Shown here one piece after another: positions 33,606 through 44,834 of a DNA stretch of 64,000 bases. A program made the position numbers and the translations under genes. The notes under the pieces are model-generated. The model saw only the letters and a list, made by a program, of their open reading frames with translations, was not told where the DNA came from and made no database searches. This stretch comes from Salticus scenicus (lineage: Eukaryota > Arthropoda > Arachnida > Araneae > Salticidae): assembly GCA_963930645.1 (NCBI GenBank), contig OZ005659.1:166319034-166383033 (forward strand). Direction: 5' to 3'. Within the stretch, counting starts at the first letter, position 1, and each line of letters starts with the position of its first letter.

Positions 33606-34540
33606 GCATTGGTATCTTATGCGAAACTTTATAAGAGACGGCCCCCTAAATTACTCAAAAAAAAAAAAAAAAAAAAAAAAAAAAGATTTATTTATATCTC
33701 GAAAACTAATAACTGGAATAAGCTGAAAATTAATTTGCACAACCACATTTTTCAGCATTAGGATTCCTCTTATGTAAAAATTAATATTTATGAATATGAA
33801 TTTATTAATATTTTTCAGAATTAAAAATATTTTTCCGAATCAAAAGTAATGATGTTTGGGTTTCTTCACTGTATCTCGTAAAAAAAAAAAAAAAAAAAAT
33901 TATATCGATCAAATTATTTTTTATGAAGATATTAATAAAAGTATGAAATATGAATTTAACTTTAGCACCTTCAAACTTTGAACGCTTATAACTCTGTGAA
34001 AAAATAAGTAAAATACACAAACAATATAGTTTTTCGCGTTGTCACGATCCCAGGAATTTAAATATAAAATAAAAATGGCGGCATTACCATTGAAAAAAAA
34101 AAAAAAAAGTTGGTGCGCGTTTTAATATGTAGACGACCCCCAATTCATATTTTCACTTCATTTTCTGAAACTACTCACAATTTCCCGTCGAATGATACCT
34201 ATTACATTTTTGTGCATCGATTAACAACAAAGTTACGTGCTGCGTTTTTTTTTTTTCTTTTTTTCTTTTTTTTTTCCCCGACTGTATGTGTAGATGTAGC
34301 AAAAAATATGGTTTCTCTTAGGAGGAAAAAAAAATTATAATCATTTATTTATAACAGGTAGTCCCATAATCCTGTTTATTCATTTATTTGCACTTCAAAA
34401 GAAAAATCTCATTTTATTTTATTTTATTTTTTATTTTTATTTCCTTTTTTTTTTTTTTTTTTTTTTTTGTTGTTGTTGTTTAGTAGATTTATTGAATCTA
34501 TAACAAGCGCTTTACAGCTGTCAAGCTAGCCGTGGACAAC

Positions 34541-34846
34541 CATAGCCTCCTAAACTAGATGTCTTCCGCGTGGCTTGGAATTTTGGCGGTAGACAGCGCC
34601 AACTGATACAGATTTTGCGACTTTTTTTATTCAACAGCCACCAAAATTTTTTTAAAGTGTTATTTAATATATATAAAAGGCAAATGGAATCAAAGGAACG
34701 TCGAGTAAGTATATCATTTATCATTTCTTAAAATTATTGGTTTGAATAAAAAGAGTGGTGCAATTTGTACTAGGTGGCAGTGTCTACCGCTTGAACTGTT
34801 GCCAAGTTTCTGAGCCACGCAGAAGGCATCTAGTTTAGGAGGCTAT
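34541..34846. mobile_element. MITE family E, copy 2
   Basis: Long inverted ends starting CATAGCCTCCTAAACTAGAT surround the core CAACAGCCACCAAAATTTTT. Arms include the GTAGACAGCGCC/GGTGGCAGTGTCTACCG pair. Copy 3 is at 36548. Confidence 0.85.
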
Positions 34847-34858
34847 AATACAACATAC

Positions 34859-35050
34859 CTGGTTACTTTTATAATTTATTCCGGAGTACTGTTAGCCCCG
34901 CCCTTTTATTCACGCAAGTATTTTTTAGAAGCACTTTTCTTCTTATTTCATCGTAATTACATATTGGAAAGAATTTCTCTAAATTTATACAGGTGTGGAA
35001 AAAAACGGCGGGGCTAACAGTACTCCAGAATAAAATATTAAAGTTACCAG
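34859..35050. mobile_element. MITE family C, copy 2 (variant ends)
   Basis: Ends CTGGTTACTTTTATAATTTA and its relative, with TTCCGGAGTACTGTTAGCCC next, match family C except for the outer bases. No clear target duplication is seen. Confidence 0.75.
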
Positions 35051-35306
35051 GTATGAATACAGGTTTAATTCCCCCCCCCTTTTTTTTCACGTGTAGAGAA
35101 ATGCTTCTTTTTGTGTTAGAAAAAATAAATCAAATGAAAAATTGTAAGCGTGTTATTTTGTTGGCAACATGCTAAAATTACAACGCAAAGAAAAATGTCG
35201 ATAATTTTAATAGAGTTAAATATATAATTTTAATTAATAACTTTCTTCCTAATTAAAAATTTAAAAATCCGATTTCGAGTTGCACACGGAGACATTACAA
35301 ACTCCG

Positions 35307-35496
35307 TACTTGCCAGCTTAACCCGGAAGATTGTTAGTTCCCACCTCTTTTTGCACACCACTTAATTTTTAGAGTAATTCTCTTCAAGTATATTTACGAT
35401 TAAATAAGAAGAAAAGTACTCTAAAAAAAGACTAGTGTGTAAAAATAGGCAGAAAGGGGCGGGACTTACAATCTTCCAGGTTAGGATGGTAAGTAT
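35307..35496. mobile_element. MITE family B, copy 1
   Basis: Inverted ends TACTTGCCAGCTTAACCCGG and TACTTACCATCCTAACCTGG enclose the core ACCACTTAATTTTTAGAG shared with families A and C. Confidence 0.8.
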
Positions 35497-35846
35497 GAAA
35501 CTGTCTGTGTGCCAAATGCCATGTCTGTAAGAGCAGTAGATTTTCCTGTAGACAGCTGACAGACAGAATCATTTCGCTTTTATTAACGAGATTTATTTAT
35601 TTATTTATGAAATAGAAATACATATTACTTTATGTATTTAACTTTAAATAATTTGAGGTATACAAACCCTACAATATTCAAATACAAAACAAGATTAAAA
35701 CAAAAAAGTAGCGGGAAAAAACTAGAATTTTTTTTTTTTTTCAAATTAAAGGTAAATAAAAAAATAATAAAAACTATTGTTACTGCGTGTTGCTGCGTAT
35801 TGTTACTGCGTTAGCCCCGCCTTTATGCTTTTCCTTAGTGCTTTAC

Positions 35847-36230
35847 ATACTTGCCAACCATCTCATTATGAACCGTACAATTTTTAGTACCCGCCTTTTT
35901 TTCCACACCAGTCATTTTTTACAGTAATTATATTCTTATTTACTCGTAACAGAATTTGGAGAGAATTACTCTAAAAATTAAACGGTGTAAGAAAAGGGGC
36001 GTTAACAATTGTACGGTTATCAGAGCTGCCAACCTAATCCGGCAATATGTTAGTACCTCCCCTTTTTCTTCCCCACTTAATTTTTAGAGTAATTCTCTTC
36101 AAATGTAGTTACGATGAATTAAACAAACAAATACTCCAAAAATTAAGTGGTGTAGAAAAAGGGGAAATACTAACAATTTGCCGGATTAGGTTGGCAGCTC
36201 TGGGTTATTAATGAGATGGTTGGCAAGTAT
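35847..36230. mobile_element. MITE family A, copy 3, interrupted by family B
   Basis: Ends ATACTTGCCAACCATCTCAT in both orientations. A family B element (36021-36202) has inserted within its right arm. Confidence 0.88.
36021..36202. mobile_element. MITE family B, copy 2, nested
   Basis: Ends CAGAGCTGCCAACCTAATCC are perfect inverted repeats, with the 6 bp duplication GGTTAT at 36015-36020 and 36203-36208. The core matches families A and C. Confidence 0.92.
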
Positions 36231-36238
36231 GGGTTTAT

Positions 36239-36398
36239 CAGGGTTCCTAAGCCCACGCCTTTTTTCAAGGACTCTTCCACAAGAATAATCTTAAGATAAA
36301 TTTATTCTTAAATGTACAGTGTGCATTTAAGAAGAAATATATTTTTAGATAATACTGGTGGAAGAGTCCTTGAAAAAATTCGGGCCGTGGGAACCCTG
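36239..36398. mobile_element. MITE family D, uninterrupted copy
   Basis: 160 bp with ends CAGGGTTCCTAAGCCC and CAGGGTTCCCACGGCCCG. The 5 bp duplication TTTAT lies at 36234-36238 and 36399-36403. It is the empty reference for the copy at 28756. Confidence 0.9.
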
Positions 36399-36547
36399 TT
36401 TATGTCAACTTGACTCGTGAGAATCTTATAATATTCAAATACAAAAAAATATATAACTAGATTAATACACTTGCACACACACGCAAGAAGGAAAAAAAAA
36501 AAAAAAAAAAAAAAGGCGCTAAAAAGTGGGGAAATACATTATTATAT

Positions 36548-36868
36548 CATAGCCTTCTTAACTAGATGCCTGTCGCGTAGCTCGGAAACTAGGCAACAGT
36601 TGAAGCGGTAGATAGCGCCCCCTGGTACATATTGCGTGAATTTTTTATTCAACAGCTACCAAAAGTTTTAAAAGTGGGATATGATACATATAAAAGGCGA
36701 ATAGAATCGAAGAAACGTCGATTTTATATACTATGTATCACTTCTTTAAATTATTGGTGAGAGTTGAATAACAAAGTCCTATAATCTGTACTAGGTGGCG
36801 CTGTCTACCGCTTCAACTGTTGTCTAGTTTCCAAGCTAAGTGACAGGCATCGAGTTAAGGAGGCTATG
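36548..36868. mobile_element. MITE family E, copy 3
   Basis: Ends CATAGCCTTCTTAACTAGAT and CATAGCCTCCTTAACTCGAT (reversed) enclose 321 bp. A 7 bp duplication ATTATAT lies at 36541-36547 and 36869-36875, although the right one is in a (TA)n tract. Confidence 0.85.

Positions 36869-36902
<34 letters not shown>
36869..36902. repeat. (TA)n microsatellite
   Basis: About 16 TA units following MITE E copy 3. Confidence 0.9.
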
Positions 36903-36907
<5 letters not shown>

Positions 36908-37278
36908 TTTCTTTCTTTCTTTTTTTTTTTTTTTTTTGTTAAGAGGTATCATATTCCTACTTTAAATAGCAAGCCTCGTCTTTACTCGTTATTTAGCAAA
37001 ATTATTTCATATATCCGTGATTAAATAATTTAATTTTTTTTCTGAACAATACATGCAGTAAACGTCTTCGGTATTTTTATATACTGGTCTTACATGAAGA
37101 GTCAAACATATACTAAATATATAGCGCTATTATAAGTGCTAAATATAGCGTTAAATATAAGCACTAGATAATGCGCTTAATATATATATACATATTAAAT
37201 TAAAGTATTGTTTCAAAGAAAGTTAGTAAGCGAGGCTAATTTGTTTTGAAAAACCATCATATCACTATCTCCTGCCTA

Positions 37279-37315
<37 letters not shown>

Positions 37316-38018
37316 TTGTGTAGTAAAAGTAAGAAAGGTACATAAAAAATCATTAAAATCACAAAGCAATCTGTCAATTTATATGTTTTTTTTTTTTTTT
37401 TCTACCGTAAATTTTTAATCGAAAATTTTAATGAGTTTTTTAGCAGTTTTCTGTGATAATATATATATAGATAGATAGATAGATATTTTTTTTTTGCAAA
37501 GAATTACTGGTGATAAAAAAACGTACAATTTGGCACCTATGACACAGAAAGGGAAACTGTAAAACTTTTCATTTCATATAGAATAGAATAGACTTTCTGC
37601 TTTTGATGATACAAATTATTTGTATCATACGAAATGGTCAGACAGGCAGAGCTCGAACTTTCAAGAAACAGAAATTTCCAAGTTTTTTTCTACCATTATT
37701 TTTATACGATATTATCTCTCCTTTTCAATCTTGATACATAGCGATAAAAGTATGATAGATGTATTTGTATAAAAATAGTGGTAGTAAAGGAAGCGCAAAT
37801 TTTCCATTTCTGAAAGTGTCCTGAAAAAAAGGCGGAGACTTAAAACTCTGTCTTTAAACTAATAATAATTCGAATAAGTTTTTGAGTAGATATGAAATAT
37901 AATTTGCCAGATTCATTTAATATTACAATTGTCGGATTTTGACATCTTATGATTCTGTGAAAATTTGAGAAAAATATATAAACTATATAATTTTCCGGAA
38001 TGATTTGGTCCAAGTAAG

Positions 38019-38052
<34 letters not shown>

Positions 38053-38258
38053 GTCAAAAATGAGGGTTGATATAAAAACTGAAGTTTATGCCAGTTTTAA
38101 TATTTAGATAGTCTCCTAAGCAGAATCTAAGTATACCATTATAAACTAGAGGTTATTACTAATCGAGCTGCATGTTTATATGTCAATTTTCGGCAAAATT
38201 AATCCAGGGGTGGCGATTTTATGTTATTTTTATTGTTATTGTCATTTTGATGAATGTA
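36903..38258. other. Repeat-derived spacer, mostly unresolved
   Basis: It contains poly-A/T tracts (37280-37309, 38022-38050), a short GATA run near 37466 and, at 38090-38210, a reversed relative of 27600-27720. No ends or coding sequence were recognised. Confidence 0.45.
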
Positions 38259-38611
38259 CAGTCGGGGGAAAAAAAAAAACGCAACACTCAACGTAACTTC
38301 GTTGCTAATCGATGTAGAAAAATGTAATAGGTATCATTCGACGGGGAATTGTGAGTAGTTTCAGAAAATGAATTGAAATTTTGAATTAGGGGTCGTCTAC
38401 ATATTAAAACGCGCACCAACTTTGATTTTTTTTTCAATGGTAATGCCCCATTTTTATTTTATATTTGAATTCCTGGGATCGCGACAACGCGAAAAAGTAT
38501 ATTGGTTGTATATTTTACTTATTTTTTCACTGAGTTATAAGCGTTCAAAGTTTGAAGGTGCTAATGTTAAATTCATATTTCAAACTTTTATTAATATCTT
38601 CACAAAAAGTA

Positions 38612-38935
38612 ACTTGATCGATATATTTTTTTTTTTACGAGATACAGTGAAGAAACCCAAACATAATCCATCATTACTTTTGATTCTGAAAAATATTTTT
38701 AATTCTGAAAAATATTAATAAATTCATATTCATAAAAATTATGAATTATGACCTAAAGTAACTTGATCGATAAAGTAACTTGATCGATATAATTTTTTTT
38801 TTTTTTTACGAGATACAGTGAAGAAACCCAAACATAATCCATCATTACTTTTGATTCTGAAAAATATTTTTAATTCTGAAAAATATTAATAAATTCATAT
38901 TCATAAAAATTATGAATTATGACCTATATTAATTT
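38612..38935. repeat. Tandem duplication inside element L copy 2
   Basis: The segment CTTGATCGATATA through GAATTATGACCTA occurs twice (about 38612-38755 and 38776-38935). The two units are nearly identical. Copy 1 of element L has only one. Confidence 0.88.
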
Positions 38936-39747
38936 TTACATAAAATGAATCCTAATCCTGAAAAATATGGGTGTGCAAATTTGCAGCTCATTCCAGTTAT
39001 TAATTTTCGAGATATAAATAAATCTTTTTTTGGAGTGGTTTAGGGGGCCGTCTCTTATAAAGTTTTGCATGAGATAACGTATCAAATCTTTAAAAATAAC
39101 AATGAAAATTAAACAAAATATTTTTATTTTTTATTTACGAGTTAAATTACATAACAACAACGTCAAATGCAAAGAAATGAAACAAAAATGATGATTTTTT
39201 AGACATTAGTGTTAGCATCAAGAATTCCTGTTTTCTAAAGAAGACCAGCCCCGCCTTCATCGTTCTTCAAAACAAAACAATACAGAAAAAAAAAGTAAAT
39301 GTGTCATTGAGTATTCGTATTAAACACCTTATTTTATGTTGACAAAAATACGCACAAGTGGTATTTACTTCATCGATTAATTGGTGATAAATTTTGAATC
39401 TTTTAAACGAACACTAGAAGAAAAAAAAATTAACTAAATAGGCGGGGTTTACTGTTTTAAATAGAAAAATAGGTTTAATGTGAAATTGTCAAATATAAAT
39501 AACGAATGGAATTAGAATGCAAGACAGACTTGTAAACTCGTTTCTTAACTACCATCATTGTTAAAAAAAAGCTTAATCATTTGCTTCATATTTTGTTTTA
39601 TTTTATTTTATTTATTTACTTATTTATTTATTTTATAGGGGGGAGGGATATTATTTTAAGGACACTTTAGTCTTTAAAATTTTATTTATATATTTTAACT
39701 TTATACATTTTTAAAAACATACTTTAACTTTTATAAATATATTTTAA

Positions 39748-40048
39748 CACTTTTTGCGACCGCAGGATTTTGTCTTTTTGACAGACCCGCCTACGGACAT
39801 TATACTCTCAAAATATAATATTTTAGAAAAAAATTTCTGTATTCATGATTATGTTACAAATGGATATACATTATAATTATATTCTTTCTAATCAAAATAT
39901 TTATATCCATAGTATATTTTGTTGCAAAAATATGAACTCTGGATATACACTTAAGAAATATGTAACACACAAATTACGAAAGAAACGCCCACTGACAGAG
40001 TTACAGATTTTCAAATGGCGTGAATCTACTTTAGCAGTCGCGAAAGGG
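39748..40048. mobile_element. TTAA-type MITE inside element L copy 2
   Basis: TTAA flanks (39744-39747, 40049-40052), ends CACTTTTTGCGACCGCAGG and CCCTTTCGCGACTGCTAAAG. It is the counterpart of 32666-32950. Confidence 0.85.
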
Positions 40049-41137
40049 TTAATTAAGAAAATATATTTTCATAGAAATTATAAAACGAATCGTACAGTTC
40101 CAAAGAGTTCAACTGACCAAAAGCTGGTAAGTGCGATTAAAATTGTTTAATATTTACTTCATGAGCCCTTACAATAATTTATCCGAAAAGGTTTAGTTTA
40201 TGCGTTGTTGTATATATATACATATATTATTTCATTTCGTCTATTATGTTACCTACGAAAGAAAATTTAAGCTTTATTGGTGATCAGTACAGCTATAACA
40301 GACAGTTTTACTTGAAAAATATTGCATTTTTTTCAAAGAGTACTGTATGGACTAATCGTAAGTATAATGTATTTAAATAGACCTAAAATTATCTAAAAAA
40401 GTACTGAAGTATATACAAATGTAAAAAATTGAATTCAGGATAATTAAAGAACTGGAAAAGAAGCAATCTTTTATTAATTTTTATAATTAATTTTTTCCAG
40501 AAAGATTTCCGGTGTGAAACTTTAAAATTTTGTCTATTTCTTATAGGATCTTAATCTTATTTTTCTACATTTCCTAACACATTTTTGATTATAACTGTTT
40601 AAATACTAAAGATAAAGTATATAAACAGTATTCTTTTCCGCACTGCCAGACTCTCAGAAATTCGAAAATGAAGTCAAAATTGGGTATTCCTACTGCAAAA
40701 ATCAAAGTTGGCGCTCATTTCAATATGTAGATGACCCCTAATTCAAAATTTGACGACATATTCAGAAAGTGCTTTTAATTTCCTGTTGAATTATGTCTAT
40801 TAGATGTTCCTGCGTCAATTAATAACGAAATTACAGCGAGTGTTGCGTTTTTTTTTTTCCCCGACTGTACATTTATGTATAATGTGTAGGAAAATATGTA
40901 TGTATGTATGAAACAGTGTTTCAGAAACTTTAATGTGGAATTAAGATTTCTTTTCTTTTTTTACTCTGAATTAATCGTTCAAGATATTAGAAAAAGTTTA
41001 CACATTGAAATAATACAGATGTTGCAGCGCGAAAATTTTTAAATAAATTTATTATGGTGGAAGGGGATGGTAAATTTTATAAAACTTTCGTCTAAGAATT
41101 ATGAAAATTTACACACATATGCATTGCATTCTGAGAA

Positions 41138-41338
41138 CATAGCTGCCATCATTTTAACTTATTCCGGAGCATTTTAGCCCTGCCTCCAATTCGTGTCAAT
41201 TTATTTATAGAATATTTTTCTCCACTCCACTATGTAACTACGATAAAATAAGAAAAAGATATTTTTAACATAAAAGTGGCATGAAACAAAAGCAGTGCTA
41301 AAAACGCTCTGGAATGAATCAAAATGTTGGTAACTCTG
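41138..41338. mobile_element. MITE family C, copy 3
   Basis: Ends CATAGCTGCCATCATTTTAA and its reverse. The 6 bp duplication TGAGAA/TGAGAG (one mismatch) lies at 41132-41137 and 41339-41344. Confidence 0.82.
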
Positions 41339-41577
41339 TGAGAGTATTAAGTCTATTAAATTTTCTCGGTATGTAAATTTTAAAAAGTAAAAGTTCTATT
41401 CATTTTTTTTTTTTTTTTTTTTAATGATTACTACTCATTAGTGTTTAATTCTTGCCCTCGATTTTACATTAATATAATTTAACAATATTATCAAGTATTA
41501 CTTTGCGCATTCATTGTTAAGTAATTTTTTTAATGTCTATATTAAGGCTATATTAATGTCTATATTAATGTCTATGT

Positions 41578-41975
41578 CTGCAGCAGAGACCTGGGTCTGG
41601 ATGAAGTGCTCTCCATGGGATCTTTCTAAGGGTTTATAATCCGTATCTATACAAGTTTTGAAAAAGATTAGAAACGCTTAGACCAACAGGAGCGACCTGG
41701 GCTTCAACACTGTACATCCAATCTACTAGATGAGAGAGCAGAATCTCTCAGGTGTTGGTGTTCGAGTCAAGGCCAATTGTGTACACTAGAGACCTGAGCC
41801 TAAGACAAATGCCCTCCATGGGGGGTACTTCTAAGGAATCCTAGACCGTATCCATGCGAGTTTCGGAGAAAACCACAAACAACTCCAAATGACTAGATCG
41901 ATGAGCGTGATCTGGGAACGAATCTGGCACTTCCCGTCTTCTAGCTTTGACAGCAGAACCTCTCAGTTAGTAGTG
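41578..41975. repeat. Dimeric repeat of about 205 bp units, possibly SINE-like
   Basis: Two direct units (about 41578-41765 and 41785-41975) share GAGACCTG, CTCCATGG, CTTCTAAGG-like and CAGAACCTCTCAG blocks. GGTGTTCGAGTC near 41757 resembles a pol III B box. Composition is much more GC-balanced than the surroundings. Origin is unknown. Confidence 0.55.
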
Positions 41976-42171
41976 AAACCAAAAGAGAGAGAGAGATTTT
42001 AATAATTAAATTGCAAGGAGATTTTCTTTAAATTTAAAATATTTGTTTTATTATTTTAAATAATTTTCCAGTTTTTTAGATATAATAATTATTATTATGT
42101 TTCATTGCACATGCATGGAAATATATATATGTACATATATTATGATAACAATAAGAATGAGAATGAGAATG

Positions 42172-42186
<15 letters not shown>

Positions 42187-42223
<37 letters not shown>
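42187..42223. repeat. (TA)n microsatellite
   Basis: About 18 TA units after a poly-A run. Confidence 0.9.
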
Positions 42224-42225
<2 letters not shown>

Positions 42226-42852
42226 GTGTATGATTAAAATGAAAAGAATGAGAACGAAAAATAGACAGTCAAATAAATCACTGCAAAAACCCACAAATTT
42301 CAATCAGGTTACAAGTTAACGTGAATTGATTTAATTATTTGTTGTATTTCAACTGTTACAACAAATAATTACAAGTTATTATTTATTAGAATATTAATAA
42401 TATTACTTACTTTAATTCAAGTTTAAGAACTATTAGATTACAATACCTGTAGAAAACATATAAGAAGGATCTTGCAAGGTAATGTTGTAGAAAATAAAGA
42501 TCTAGTAAAGTATAGTATTACAAGGGGAAAAAACCGATTTTACAATAATGAAATGAACCACAAAAGTTGAGATTAGCAAAAGATTTTCGGACCATAGCAC
42601 AATAAGAATATTAAATATTAAATAAAAAGCTCAAAATGCTACTCATCAGGAGCTATCCCTAAAAGCATTGAGCAGATAAATGCAGGTTTTCTGTTTTTGG
42701 TAAGCAATGTTAAGCAAAATACCAAAATATAGCTCAAACCCACATCAAAATTTTCGCTTGAAATGAACCAAAAGAAATAAAGACAGAATGAATCCTGAAA
42801 ATTTATCATTGAGATTTCCATAGAATAAGGTACTGAAATGAAACACGAGTAA

Positions 42853-43030
42853 AGCCCTGGTTTTTAAGAACGCAAGAAACAAACGTCAACGTTTCCGACG
42901 CCGCGACGCTCCATTCAGAGTCTCCTTGATATCAGCGCTGGCAGAACAGTGTCGTGACGCATGCGCAAATTGAAAATCTCGACGCCGAATACATTGACGT
43001 TCGCGTTTTGTGTTCTTAAAAACCAAGGCT
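42853..43030. mobile_element. PIF/Harbinger-like MITE
   Basis: Ends AGCCCTGGTTTTTAAGAAC and AGCCTTGGTTTTTAAGAAC (reversed) are flanked by the 3 bp TAA (42850-42852, 43031-43033). The 178 bp interior is GC-rich with CpG, including AACGTCAA arms. Confidence 0.75.
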
Positions 43031-43033
43031 TAA

Positions 43034-44617
43034 TGGAACGTCGTATTTAAAAATCTATCAGTTACAAAGTTGAGTTGTAGTGTACTAGGTAAACAGTTAA
43101 AATTAATTTAAAATTAATTGAATAACTAAATAAATTCCAAATTAATTACCAATCCATTTAAATAAATCATAATTAATTGTTAATGACTGAAAGGATTAAT
43201 TTTTAGTGCAAGGAGATTAATTCATCATAATAATTTTTAATTTTGATAATATATTTTTAACTGATAATCGTTCTAAATGCTTAAAGATTGCATACTGCTG
43301 CCATCTATATTGCATATTAAAATGCAAAGAAACTTAAATAAGACTTAACTATTTTTCATTTAGTGAAATTAACTTATTTCAAAGTGAAAAAAAAAAAAAA
43401 AAAAGAAATGCTTAGCCTTGAATTCAAAAATCAATTTGCCTTTAGTCTTAACAAGATGGTTAAAAATTATAAAACAATATTTTAAGAGGTTATTAGTTTG
43501 GGAAATTTAGATAAAATAAAATTAATAATAATGAAACATAGAGAATAATTAGTATGCTAAGATATTTATCTACCAGAAAGTTTTTTCTTTACTTTTTTTC
43601 AATTGAATTTCTGCGTATTAGCTTTATTTAATACATTTATCTTAGTTTTACTAATATTAATTTATTTTTATTTATTATTATTATTATTTTTTTAATGTTT
43701 TGCAACTTTTTTTTGTAATTATAGAATTCTATTAACTGATTTCAAAGAGGTATTTTGCAACAGGTATTATAATCTTTTCATGATTTATTATTTGTAATTG
43801 ATCCACAAATTTATCAATTTTACATCAAGCTTTGAATGTGCGAATTAAATTACATGCAGCCATCCACCATTTTTTTTTAATTCAACATCCCACCCAACCA
43901 ATCAGCCTACAACGCCACCCAACATCCGTAATCAAACATCTCCCCACCGAACCTCCACTTTTTTTTTATTGTCTTTTATTATTTTATATTTTTAAATAAT
44001 TTTTTTAATTGTAATACACATACCAGTGTTTTTTTTTTTTTCTTTTTGACAGCGACATTATTGCTAGATTAATGAATAAACAAAATTTTTTGGGAAGCTC
44101 ATATGTAAAGTTTCTCTAATACTTTTATAAATGTTTTTATTTTTAAATTTAAAAGAACATAAACTATTTATTCGATATAAGTGATTATAAATTATATTTC
44201 TGAAAACAGAGAGATGCAGGCAAGATTTAAAATGAGTAAACAAATTTATTTTAAAGATAAAATTTTGTCTTTTATCATAAAGATCAGTATATATTGTATA
44301 TAATCGTTGAAAAGAATTTTAAGCTCAAGAAAGTTAATGATTTTATTTTTATGTGTAGTCTGAGTTAATTTTAAATTAGAAGGATAGTGTAAAGTAATTA
44401 AATATATTTCTAAGCGTGTAATTAAAAAATTGTTAATTTATGTAAATGAAAATTTTTTAGTGGGAGTTCAAAACGTAGATAGCATTTAAAAACAAATTAT
44501 TTCAAATGATAATTATTTTATTACAAATATTGAAAAAGATTTCTAATGTGGAGTTGTTTCTTCAAATCCAATTATTAAATATTCTTTATATATACATAAT
44601 TTCTTCGTGGCTTTTTC

Positions 44618-44654
<37 letters not shown>

Positions 44655-44825
44655 TGGCATATTTCAAATTGTTTATTCTACTCTATAATTTTTTGTTTTT
44701 TCAAAAAATGAAACACAAGTCATATTTATTTATTAAAATAATTGAACTTTTGGAATGCACGACAGTATTCACTGATGTGGAATTTACAAAGGTTCCCGAA
44801 TGAAAATCTGCGATATTTTTAATGT
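43034..44825. other. Intergenic, no gene recognised
   Basis: AT-rich sequence with homopolymers and an (ATT)n run at 44629-44655. No open frame with recognisable homology. Confidence 0.5.
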
Positions 44826-44834
44826 TATCCTCTT

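Larger units (their letters stand above)
30664..34284 (-). mobile_element. Long-TIR element L, copy 1 (with nested insertions)
   Basis: Ends CAGTCGGGGAAAAAA and AACGCAGCAC lie at 30664 and, reversed, at 34284, flanked by TA. The inverted termini extend for roughly 250-350 bp. No transposase is encoded. The body matches 38259-40867 in the opposite orientation. Relative to that copy it has gained the DUF4817-type element (31051-31606), the TTAA MITE (31716-32329) and poly-T/A expansions. Confidence 0.8.
38259..40867 (+). mobile_element. Long-TIR element L, copy 2
   Basis: Ends CAGTCGGGGGAAAAAA and (reversed) CAGTCGGGGAAAAAA lie inside TA. The 190 bp next to each end can be aligned as inverted repeats (AATTTTGAATTAGGGGTC, GCGCACCAACTTTGATTTTT or GCGCCAACTTTGATTTTT). 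It is 2609 bp with no transposase. It lies in the opposite orientation to copy 1 at 30664-34284. Confidence 0.82.

Noticed and set aside
38422..38718. 98-codon frame in element L copy 2
   Set aside because: It is rich in F, I and K from AT-rich repeat DNA, has no transposase motif, and its counterpart in copy 1 is broken.
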